Source: Planctomycetota bacterium (GTDB lineage: Bacteria; Planctomycetota; Phycisphaerae; UBA1845; PWPN01). From it: a DNA stretch of 64,000 bases. The stretch covers positions 62,001 through 126,000 of the forward strand of contig JAKLEZ010000014.1 of the NCBI GenBank assembly GCA_022711465.1, written 5' to 3'. The notes under the pieces are model-generated. The model did no database searches and had not been told where the DNA came from. It saw only the letters and a list, made by a program, of their open reading frames with translations. The translations under genes were made by a program, and so were the position numbers. Shown one piece after another: positions 41,980-49,948 of the stretch. Each line of letters begins with the position of its first letter. Positions within the stretch are counted from its first letter, which is position 1.

Positions 41980-43605
41980 CTACTGCCCCGCCCCCTTCTC
42001 GTTCATCTTCCGGGCCATCTCCGCTACCTGGCGCTGCCGGTCCGCGGTCCTGCGCATCAGCCGGTCGCGATCCGTCCCCTCGCTCGCCAGCTTCTCGTGC
42101 TCCGCCGTCTGCCGGTTGACCCGCACCTGGCAGGACCGCAGCAGCTTCAGCTCGGCCGAGGCCGGCAGCAGCGGCGACTCCGCCCCCTGACCCTGCTCGC
42201 CCGACGGTGACTCCCCCGAGGCAATCTGCTGGCGAAGCTGCTTCACCGAGTCGATCAGCTCCTCCAACGAGGCGATGATCTCGGCCATCATCTGTTGAGT
42301 CGGCTCGTCGGTCTTCTTGTCCTTCAGCCGCCGGGCAATCTCCAGCATGTCCTCGCGGAGCTGCTCGACCAGCCTCGGCACCACGATCGTCGTGCCTTCC
42401 TCCCTGAGAATCCGCAAGGCGTCCTCCGCCTCACCCGCCAGACCGGTCTCCTCCTGGACCAGCCCTGCCAGCTTGAGCTCGTCAGCATGGGCCCAGGTGG
42501 CCGGACCTTTCGCCTGCAAGGCAACCGTCCCCTCCTTGATGGTCGTCTGCTTGATCAGCATGCTCCGGAACCGCGACTCCAGACCGGCCAGCATCTGCTC
42601 CTGCTGCTCGCGGCGAAGCTGATCGAGCGATTCCTCTAGCTCGCGCTTGGCCCGCTCGAGTTGATCAATGGCCTTCTGCTGGTCCTGACTGGCATCACCC
42701 CTGTTCTGCGCGCCCAGCTTGTCCGCCGCATCACCCATGTGCTGACCGGCTTGCTCCACACTGTCAGCCCCCGGCGCCGGCTCCTGATCCTGCCCGTTCT
42801 GGCCACCCTGGCCGTCCAAAGAAGGCGATTCCCGAGATGGCTGCGGGTCGGAAGGGCTGCCCTGCGCACCCTGCCTCGGGTCGCCCGATGACGGCTTGCC
42901 CTTCTGCGAACCCCCTTCGTCCTTGCCGTTGCTCGGCAATCGCTTCGAGGAATCACCCTTCGACCGGTCGGTCGCGGGCTTCGTCGTCCCCTCGCCATCG
43001 CTCGGTTGTGACGAGGCCCCACCCTTCATCCGGTCGGCTAGTTCCGCCGCCCTCTTCTGCAGCTCGCGCTGTTTGTCGGCCAGCCCCTTGGCCCCCTGCG
43101 CATCCTGACGTCCCTGGCCGTCCGTTGCCCCCTTGAGCCGCTTCTGCTGGTCGAGCAACTGCAGGATGCGCTCCTCGATCGCCTTGAGCCGCTCGATGGC
43201 CTTGGCCCGCTCGTCCCGGCCGTCCTCTTCTTCGGTCAGGGCTTTCATCAAACCCTCCAGCCCTGCCAGCACCGCCGCCTGACGATCGGCCGCTTCGGTC
43301 AGCTCGCCTTTGTCCAGCAGATCGATGCTCTCATCCATCAATCGCCGGAGCAGCTGCTCCCGAGCCCGGTGCAGGGCGGCCTCCAGCCGCTTGGCCTGCT
43401 CCGGCTCCGTCGCCTTGAGCTTCTCCGCAAGCCGGTACATCCGGTCCTCAAGCTGCGTCATCCGATCGCGAACGATCTCCTGCCGAGCAGCCAGAGGATC
43501 CTTGACCGTCCCCGCATCCGCGGGCCCACTCTGGGCCCAGGCGAACCCGGGGGCCACCAAAAGGAACAGCCCAACCCACACCACCTTGATCCCATCAGGC
43601 ATCAT
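41980..43605 (-). CDS. Exported coiled-coil protein with low-complexity linker
   Basis: A 541-residue exported protein. The signal peptide (IKVVWVGLFLLVAPGFAWA) is followed by a strongly helical coiled-coil region (about 35-200, e.g. RAREQLLRRLMDES). Next is a Ser/Gly/Gln/Asp-rich disordered linker (about 190-285), then further coiled coil (LERAKRELEESLDQLRREQQEQ) and a C-terminal charged region. The M at 43605 is chosen for GAGG spacing and signal peptide. The architecture is common in planctomycete envelopes and has no known activity. Its neighbours suggest a shared envelope process. Confidence 0.68.
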   Translation of the reverse strand: MMPDGIKVVWVGLFLLVAPGFAWAQSGPADAGTVKDPLAARQEIVRDRMTQLEDRMYRLAEKLKATEPEQAKRLEAALHRAREQLLRRLMDESIDLLDKGELTEAADRQAAVLAGLEGLMKALTEEEDGRDERAKAIERLKAIEERILQLLDQQKRLKGATDGQGRQDAQGAKGLADKQRELQKRAAELADRMKGGASSQPSDGEGTTKPATDRSKGDSSKRLPSNGKDEGGSQKGKPSSGDPRQGAQGSPSDPQPSRESPSLDGQGGQNGQDQEPAPGADSVEQAGQHMGDAADKLGAQNRGDASQDQQKAIDQLERAKRELEESLDQLRREQQEQMLAGLESRFRSMLIKQTTIKEGTVALQAKGPATWAHADELKLAGLVQEETGLAGEAEDALRILREEGTTIVVPRLVEQLREDMLEIARRLKDKKTDEPTQQMMAEIIASLEELIDSVKQLRQQIASGESPSGEQGQGAESPLLPASAELKLLRSCQVRVNRQTAEHEKLASEGTDRDRLMRRTADRQRQVAEMARKMNEKGAGQ

Positions 43606-43690
43606 CGCGATCCTCGCCCGCCTCCCAGAAGGGGTCAAAGAATCCCCCCGCCGGCCACCGCGCCTCCGCAACTCCCCACCACCACCGCAG

Positions 43691-44929
43691 TTACGCAGGC
43701 CAGGCCCTCGGGCCGACGCTCACCAGATGACCCTGGCCAGTCACCGAATACCCACCAAGATACCGCCCCACCGTCTCGGCCGTGATCGCGTCGACCGCGG
43801 CCAAACGCTCCTCGGCGGGTCGCGGCCGGCCAAGATAGTCGACGTCGTCCGCAATCTGACCCAGCCGGTAAAACGGAGCTTCCGACTCGGTGGCCAGCGA
43901 CGTACGACGCAGATTCTTGACACGCTGCAGCTCCTTGGGCTCCGGACCCCAGTCGGCCAGCGCCTGGGCCTCGCGGCGCATGGCGTCAAGCACCCGCTCA
44001 CAATGCTCCGGCTCGCACAGGGCATACAGCAGCATGACCCCAAAGTCACCGTACTCCTCGCGAAACGCGCCCGCTCGGGTGCTCAAACCCTTCTGCACAA
44101 TGTTCCAGTAGAACCGCGAGTTGCTGCCGCCCAGAATCGCCGCCACCGCCTCCGCCGTCTCGTCCAGCGGGTCGGCCGCCGACGGCGCGGGAAACGCCAG
44201 CAGCACCGCCTGCTGATGAAAACGCTCCAGCTGACGAACGGCCACACCGCTGGCGATGGGCGGCGGCCGGCGGGTGTCGGTCACCCCGTCGGATTCCCAC
44301 CCGCCGCAGGTCCGTTCGACCGCGGCAATCGCCGCCCCCGGCTCGATATCCCCGGCGACGATCAGAACCAGATTGCTCGCCGCGTACCGCCGTCGATGGT
44401 AAGCCGCCATCTGGTCCCGGGTCATGGCCCGAATGGTCCGCTCGTAACCCAACACCGGCCAGGACAGCGGACTGCCCGGACAAATCCGCTCGTAAAGAAA
44501 ATCATAGGCGTTGCTGGCCAGATCATCGTTCGACATGGCAATCTCTTCCAGCACCACGTTCTTCTCCATGTCGAACTCGCCCGCCGGAAGCGTCGGACGC
44601 ATGATGTCGGCCAGCAACCCGAGCTGTCGTTCGAAATCCTCGGACCGAACCCAACCATAATAGAACGTGCGGTCCTTGCTGGTGAAAGCGTTGTATTGAG
44701 CCCCCATCTCGTCAAACTCGATGTTGACCTGCTCCCAACTCCGCTTCGCCGTCCCTTTGAAGCACATGTGCTCGAGAAAGTGGGAAACCCCGGCCATCTC
44801 CGGCGGATCGTCCCGAGCCCCGGTGCGAACCAGAAACCCGCAGGCCACCGAGGGCACGTGAGGCATGACCTCGATCACAAGCCGCAGGCCGTTCTCCAAA
44901 CGATGCTGGATGAAGCGAGGGGCAGACAT
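43691..44929 (-). CDS. M16 family zinc peptidase (processing-peptidase-like)
   Basis: A 412-residue M16 (insulinase/processing peptidase) protein with the inverted zinc motif HFLEH at residues 50-54 (HxxEH), in GVSHFLEHMCFKGT. The third zinc glutamate lies in NVVLEEIAMSNDD. A C-terminal M16C-like half begins near residue 180 and includes RRYAASNLVLIVAGD. M16 peptidases act as homodimers or heterodimers to degrade short or misfolded peptides. ATG 44929 is preferred to GTG 44935. It is probably cytoplasmic or periplasmic; no signal peptide is seen. Confidence 0.93.
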   Translation of the reverse strand: MSAPRFIQHRLENGLRLVIEVMPHVPSVACGFLVRTGARDDPPEMAGVSHFLEHMCFKGTAKRSWEQVNIEFDEMGAQYNAFTSKDRTFYYGWVRSEDFERQLGLLADIMRPTLPAGEFDMEKNVVLEEIAMSNDDLASNAYDFLYERICPGSPLSWPVLGYERTIRAMTRDQMAAYHRRRYAASNLVLIVAGDIEPGAAIAAVERTCGGWESDGVTDTRRPPPIASGVAVRQLERFHQQAVLLAFPAPSAADPLDETAEAVAAILGGSNSRFYWNIVQKGLSTRAGAFREEYGDFGVMLLYALCEPEHCERVLDAMRREAQALADWGPEPKELQRVKNLRRTSLATESEAPFYRLGQIADDVDYLGRPRPAEERLAAVDAITAETVGRYLGGYSVTGQGHLVSVGPRAWPA

Positions 44930-45406
44930 AGGCACACTTCACAAAGCCAAACGCACAACAGGGAGCCGAAACCCAAAGCCAAAAAGCGAATCCACCAGGA
45001 CACCGGGACGCACGAAACACAGCCGTGCGGCGTCGCCCGCTTCACACTTGCCCCCGGCCGCCCGCGAACAGCCGTCACGTTCCCGATCCTCCATGCCACA
45101 CCCGGCGTCCCTTCTCGCCCATCAGTATAAGGCAATCCAACGCAGTTGGCGCGGGCCGGGGGGCCCGGCCGTCCTGGCAACACCGCGCAACAACCTCCGT
45201 AAAACGAAGAACCCCCTCCCGGCGGAAACCCCCATCCCGCCCGGAAATATCGCCCTACATCACCGCCCGCCCATCCGGCTACAGCGAGCGAACCGTCACC
45301 CGCCCCAGTCTCCATTTTTGCCCGAATGCAGAGCCTCACCACGGCGAACATATCGTAGAGTCAATACTCACGGGACCAGATGGCTTTTAGGTTATGGGAG
45401 GGTCAC
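44930..45406. other. Divergent intergenic region without recognised gene
   Basis: About 475 bases between the M16 peptidase start and the small gene at 45407. Less GC-rich in parts, with short open frames that lack domains or ribosome sites. No promoter, repeat or RNA was recognised; both flanking genes must be transcribed from here. Confidence 0.45.
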
Positions 45407-45655
45407 ATGGCGGCAACCGAATCAACCAACCTTCATCAGTTCATCGCCTACTTCGAGGAACCTGAACCGGGCGTTCCGGATGGCCACACCGGCTGGTACC
45501 ACAGCAACGGCAAACAGCCGCTGCAATCCGCCAGCGACGTGTTCACCTGGACCGAGGGCAGCGCCACCCTGGTGAGGCCGGACATTGCCGGTCCGTTCAC
45601 CGCCAAATCACTGGCGGTCGCGGATCTTCAGGCATCCTTGAGCCAGAACAGCTGA
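45407..45655 (+). CDS. Small protein of unknown function
   Basis: An 82-residue acidic protein with ATG at 45407 preceded by GGGAGGG. Aromatic-rich (HQFIAYFEEPEP, GWYHSNGK, DVFTWTEG), predicted beta-rich. No known domain is seen. It lies alone between divergent gene blocks. The ribosome site is good, so it is probably expressed. Confidence 0.5.
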   Translation: MAATESTNLHQFIAYFEEPEPGVPDGHTGWYHSNGKQPLQSASDVFTWTEGSATLVRPDIAGPFTAKSLAVADLQASLSQNS

Positions 45656-45778
45656 CCTCGTTAAGCTTCGTTCGTGTCCTTCTATCGGGTCGCACGGCTT
45701 CCCGCGGTCCGCGCATGCGTGGTCCACGGGCGGCCGTGCTTCATTGCGACCCACCACGCCCATACCTAGAATACGCGG

Positions 45779-47077
45779 ATGAGTCGATCACGCGTCGCCA
45801 TCATCCGAACCACGCCGGCCACCGTCCTGGCCGATTACCACCGTCTCATGAACCTGGCCGATTATCGGAACGTCATCGACCCCCACACCGACACCGCCCT
45901 GAAAGTCAACATATCCTGGCATTTCTTCTACCCCGGCTCCAGCACCACGCCCTGGCAGCTCGAGGGCGTCATCCGGACTATGAAACGAGATGGCTACGAC
46001 CCCAACTTGATCCACGCTTGCCATAACCGCACCGTCGTCATCGACGCCCATCTCGGCGAGCGAGAGAACAAGCAGATCTGCCCCGTCCAGGCCCACGGGC
46101 TGCGCAACGTGCATCTCTATGAAGGCGAGGAGTGGATTAACGTCCGCGACGCGGTGGGCGATCTGACCAGGCAATTCCTCTGCCTCAACCAGGTCTACCC
46201 CAACGGCTTCTCCATCCCCAAACGCTTCATCGGCGAGAACATCATCCACCTGCCAACCATCAAGACCCACGTGTTCACCACCACCACGGGTGCCATGAAG
46301 AACGCCTTCGGCGGCCTGCTCAACGAACGCCGACACTGGACCCACCCCGTAATCCACGAGACCCTGGTCGACCTGCTCATGATCCAGAAGAAAATTCACC
46401 GCGGACTCTTCGCGGTCATGGACGGCACCTTCGCCGGCGACGGGCCCGGCCCACGGTGCATGATACCCCACCTCAAGAACATCCTCCTCGCGTCCGCCGA
46501 CCAGGTCGCCATCGACGCCATTGCCGCCAGGCTCATGGGCTTCGACCCACTGAAGGATTGCAGGTTCATCCGCCTGGCTCATGACCTGGGCTTGGGCTGC
46601 GGCGATGTACGCGACATCGAGATCGTGGGAGATGTCCACGCCGCCGAGGAAAACTGGCATTTCGACGGCCCCTTCAAACAGATGACCTTCGCCAGCCGCA
46701 TGCAGCATCGCATCTACTGGGGCAGACTCAAGACCGCCCTGGAGTGGTCGCTCAAAACCTGGCTCGCTCCCTGGGCCTACATCGCCAGCGTGATCTATCA
46801 CGATATGTACTGGTATCCGCGCAACGGCAGCAGCCGAATGCACCAGATCCTGCACAGCGATTGGGGACGCCTCTTCCACAACTGGGAACGTCTCACTCCC
46901 GACCAGAACGGCTGGCCGGACGTGGGCAGCGATCCGGCCCGCCTGGAACGCGGAACCGCCCGGCTGCTGAGCAAGGCCGTGCGGGTGCTGGGCACCTGCA
47001 TCGTCCAGGCCCCCGAGGCCGCTCGCCTTCGCCGAAGAAAGACCGCCCGCCCGGCCAGAACCCCGGCCCGTGGTTAG
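45779..47077 (+). CDS. DUF362-type protein
   Basis: A 432-residue protein of the DUF362 type. It contains the motif IIHLPTIKTHVFTTTTGAMKNAFGGLLNERRHWTHP, of which the segment around LPTIKTH..GAMKN is diagnostic; DUF362 proteins are often associated with 4Fe-4S clusters, although the Cys-rich motif is not clear here. The C-terminal part (residues 310-400) is amphipathic/hydrophobic (TWLAPWAYIASVIYHDMYW). Enzymatic activity unknown. Transcribed with, or just upstream of, the two-component genes 100 bases further on. Confidence 0.75.
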   Translation: MSRSRVAIIRTTPATVLADYHRLMNLADYRNVIDPHTDTALKVNISWHFFYPGSSTTPWQLEGVIRTMKRDGYDPNLIHACHNRTVVIDAHLGERENKQICPVQAHGLRNVHLYEGEEWINVRDAVGDLTRQFLCLNQVYPNGFSIPKRFIGENIIHLPTIKTHVFTTTTGAMKNAFGGLLNERRHWTHPVIHETLVDLLMIQKKIHRGLFAVMDGTFAGDGPGPRCMIPHLKNILLASADQVAIDAIAARLMGFDPLKDCRFIRLAHDLGLGCGDVRDIEIVGDVHAAEENWHFDGPFKQMTFASRMQHRIYWGRLKTALEWSLKTWLAPWAYIASVIYHDMYWYPRNGSSRMHQILHSDWGRLFHNWERLTPDQNGWPDVGSDPARLERGTARLLSKAVRVLGTCIVQAPEAARLRRRKTARPARTPARG

Positions 47078-47174
47078 CACACCTCCACGCTCCAGCCCGG
47101 TCCATTGAGCAAGCCGCCCACCGAGTCTACAATCCCCAGCAGGGACACATCCGTCATGGCTTGAGGACCGAACC

Positions 47175-47855
47175 GTGCGCTTGCTCGTAGTCGAAGATAA
47201 CCCCAAGATGGCAGACTTCATCCGTCAGGGCTTCACAGAACAAGGCTACGCCGTGGACGTCGCCGTTACCGCCCACGACGGCGAAGCCTGCGCCGCCAGC
47301 GGTAACTACGATTGCGTCGTGCTCGACGTCATGCTGCCCGACCAGGACGGCTTCACCATCTGCCGCCATCTCCGGCGACGCGGCGTTCGAACGCCCATCC
47401 TCATGCTGACCGCCCTCGGCTCAACCTCCGACAAGGTCGCTGGTTTGGAGGCCGGCGCCGACGACTACCTCGCCAAGCCGTTCGAGTTCGTGGAACTGAT
47501 CGCCCGGGTACGGGCCTTGCTCCGCCGCGGACAGGCCCAGGAGGCCACCACCCTCAAGTTCGAGGACCTCGAGATGGACCTCCTCGCTCGCCAGGTCACC
47601 CGGGCCGGCCACAAAATCAAACTGACAACCAAGGAGTTCTCGATGCTCGAGATGTTCATCCGAAATGCCAACCGGGTGCTCAGCCGAACCGAAATCAGCG
47701 AACGCGTCTGGGACATGAACTTCGACCCGGAGAGCAACGTCATCGACGTCTATGTCAGCAGCCTCCGCCGAAAAGTCGACAAGGGCTTCAGCCGGCCGTT
47801 GATTCACACCGTCATCGGCACCGGTTACTGCATGCGCTCCGCGACCTCCTCATGA
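47175..47855 (+). CDS. OmpR-family response regulator
   Basis: A 226-residue regulator: receiver domain with acidic pocket ED at 7-8, phosphoacceptor Asp51 (VVLDVMLPDQDG), Thr/Lys switch residues (LTALGS, AKPFE), then an OmpR/PhoB winged helix (about 125-222) with REFSMLEMF-like and SSLRRKVDKGF segments. The GTG at 47175 is preceded by GAGGA. The next gene, its histidine kinase, overlaps by ATGA. Trigger and regulon unknown. Confidence 0.92.
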   Translation: MRLLVVEDNPKMADFIRQGFTEQGYAVDVAVTAHDGEACAASGNYDCVVLDVMLPDQDGFTICRHLRRRGVRTPILMLTALGSTSDKVAGLEAGADDYLAKPFEFVELIARVRALLRRGQAQEATTLKFEDLEMDLLARQVTRAGHKIKLTTKEFSMLEMFIRNANRVLSRTEISERVWDMNFDPESNVIDVYVSSLRRKVDKGFSRPLIHTVIGTGYCMRSATSS

Positions 47856-49339
47856 ATCGACGAAGCATCATGACCCGCCCTCTCTTCACTCTTCGCCTCA
47901 AACTCACCCTCCTCTACCTGGCCGTGTTCGGCGTGCTCCTCGGCGGCCTGTCGATCATCCTGGTCACCATCCGCGAACAGTACATCATCGAGGACTTCGA
48001 CCAGCGACTCATCGGCCGAGCCATGAGCATGCTCTATGCGATCTCCCTGGTCGAGAACCGTACACCCGCCACCTTCCCGGCTGTGGACGGCGCGGGTGGA
48101 CGCATCCCGTTCCGCTTCCCAGGGTACTTCTTCCAGCTCCGCTCGGCGGACGGCACAACCATCGAACGGTCGGAGAACATGGGCCAACGAACTCTGCCGT
48201 GGACCGCCACAGCCCAGGCATCGCGAACCGCCGGCGCCGCCCAGCTCGAAACCGTCCACCGCGACCTCGCCGTGGCACTGACCGGAGAGGGCGGCGAGCT
48301 GCGCCTGCTGACCCTCTACCACGCCCCAACAAATCGCCCACCTTTCTTCCTCCAAATCGCGGTCAGCACGACACCCATGAGACAATCCATCGCCCAGCTC
48401 CGAAGCCTCTTCCTGGGCGCTATCCCCACCGGACTCCTCATCGCCGGCGCGGCCTCCTGGCTGCTGGCCCGACGAGCTCTGGCCCCCATCGGCCAGATCG
48501 CCCGCCAAGCCCGCGAACTGACCGCCGCCCATCTCGACCGCCGCCTGGCCCTGCCCCCGGGACGCGATGAGGTCGCCGAAATGATCGTCACCATCAACCA
48601 AATGCTCGACCGGCTGGAAGCCGCCTTCCGGGCCCAGGAACGATTCGTGGCCGACGCGGCCCACGAGCTCAAGACACCCGCCGCCGTCCTTCTCGGCCAG
48701 GCACAGGTCCTGGCCAGTCAGCCACGCTCACTCCACGAATACCAGAACTTCCTCATCAGCGTCCAGGAGGAAATGCGGCGGATCAATCAGATGGTGATCA
48801 GCCTTCTGACTCTCGCCCGGGCCGACGCCGGACTGCCCATGGAAACCGTCTCGCCAGTGTCCGTCCACGACGTCGTCACCGACGTGATTCAGCGAAGCCA
48901 GCCCCACGCCGATCAGCGCGGCGTACGCCTCCTCCCGACCCTGGCTATGCCCGGCCCGGACGGGCAGGAGCCAACCGTCTGCGGCGACTCCGAGCTGCTC
49001 CGCTCCATGATCCTCAACTTGGTGCAGAACGCGGTCCGCCATTCGCCTCCAGGAGAGATCGTCGAGATCGCGGTGTCCCTGCGCGGATCGGAGGTGCAGG
49101 TCTGCGTCGGCGATCGGGGCCCCGGAATCCCCGCCCAACACCTCGACCAGATCTTCGGCCGCTTCTTCCGAGTCCCCGGCAGCGATGAGGGCGGCACCGG
49201 CCTGGGTCTGGCCATCGCCCGGGCCGTAGCCCGCATGCACGGGGGCGACATCGAGGTCCGCAACCGACCGGGGCCAGGATGTGAGTTCACCGCCCGTCTC
49301 CCCGTCGGCAAAACCCAGCCGGAACCAAAGAGCCTATGA
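47852..49339 (+). CDS. Sensor histidine kinase, HAMP / HisKA / HATPase
   Basis: A 495-residue partner of the preceding regulator. Two transmembrane helices (about 15-37 and 186-206) bracket a periplasmic sensor domain. A HAMP domain follows (RRALAPIGQIARQARELTAAHLDRRL), then HisKA with the phosphorylated histidine (FVADAAHELKTPAAVLLGQ, His271), and an ATPase domain with N-box NLVQNAVRHSPPG, G1 DRGPGIP and GGTGLGLAIARAV. The start at 47852 overlaps the regulator stop, which explains the pairing. Probably a metal or envelope-stress sensor by resemblance to CusS-type kinases. Confidence 0.92.
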   Translation: MNRRSIMTRPLFTLRLKLTLLYLAVFGVLLGGLSIILVTIREQYIIEDFDQRLIGRAMSMLYAISLVENRTPATFPAVDGAGGRIPFRFPGYFFQLRSADGTTIERSENMGQRTLPWTATAQASRTAGAAQLETVHRDLAVALTGEGGELRLLTLYHAPTNRPPFFLQIAVSTTPMRQSIAQLRSLFLGAIPTGLLIAGAASWLLARRALAPIGQIARQARELTAAHLDRRLALPPGRDEVAEMIVTINQMLDRLEAAFRAQERFVADAAHELKTPAAVLLGQAQVLASQPRSLHEYQNFLISVQEEMRRINQMVISLLTLARADAGLPMETVSPVSVHDVVTDVIQRSQPHADQRGVRLLPTLAMPGPDGQEPTVCGDSELLRSMILNLVQNAVRHSPPGEIVEIAVSLRGSEVQVCVGDRGPGIPAQHLDQIFGRFFRVPGSDEGGTGLGLAIARAVARMHGGDIEVRNRPGPGCEFTARLPVGKTQPEPKSL

Positions 49340-49405
49340 CCGGCCCGGCCACCGTACCCACAACCCCCTCCCGGCGTTATGATCGCCAACCGGTCTGCGA
49401 GGCCG

Positions 49406-49900
49406 ATGCCCATGCCTTATCTGCTTGCCGTCGACCTGGGAATCAAGACCGGCCTCGCCCTCTTCGACGGCCAGGGTCGGCTGATCTGGTACCGGAGCCG
49501 CAACTTCGGCACAGCCAACCGGCTGCGAAGAGCCGTATACGGCCTGCTCAACGAGCTGCCCGACCTGCAATACCTAGTCCTCGAAGGCGGCGGAACCTTG
49601 TACAACCTCTGGAACCGCGAGGCCCGGCGACGCGGACTCGATATCCGACAGGTCAGCGCGGAGCAGTGGCGCACCCGCCTGCTGAAACCCAGCCGGCAGC
49701 GCACCGGCACTCAGGCCAAGCGATCCGCCTGCGACCTGGCTCGCCAAGTCATCGAGCGGTCCGGGACACCCAAACCGACATCGCTCCGCCATGACGCCGC
49801 CGAAGCGGTGCTGATCGGCCTCTGGGCGGTCCACGAAATCGGCTGGTTGACGGACTTGAAGTGGCTCCCGGGGAACAACCGTCGTGATACATCCCCGTGA
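49406..49900 (+). CDS. RuvC/RNase H-like fold protein
   Basis: A 164-residue small protein with an RNase-H-like strand at the start (PYLLAVDLGIKTGLALFDGQG), LVLEGGGTLYNLW in the middle, and a final helix RHDAAEAVLIGLWAVHE. The spacing of acidic residues (Asp, Glu, Asp) matches RuvC-type Holliday-junction resolvase relatives, so it may be a nuclease. ATG 49406 or 49412 both have a GAGG nearby. No phage gene is adjacent, so the substrate is unknown. Confidence 0.6.
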   Translation: MPMPYLLAVDLGIKTGLALFDGQGRLIWYRSRNFGTANRLRRAVYGLLNELPDLQYLVLEGGGTLYNLWNREARRRGLDIRQVSAEQWRTRLLKPSRQRTGTQAKRSACDLARQVIERSGTPKPTSLRHDAAEAVLIGLWAVHEIGWLTDLKWLPGNNRRDTSP

Positions 49901-49948
49901 AGCCGTGCGAATTGCACAAAAAGCTGCGGACCCAAAGGGAACTCAACC

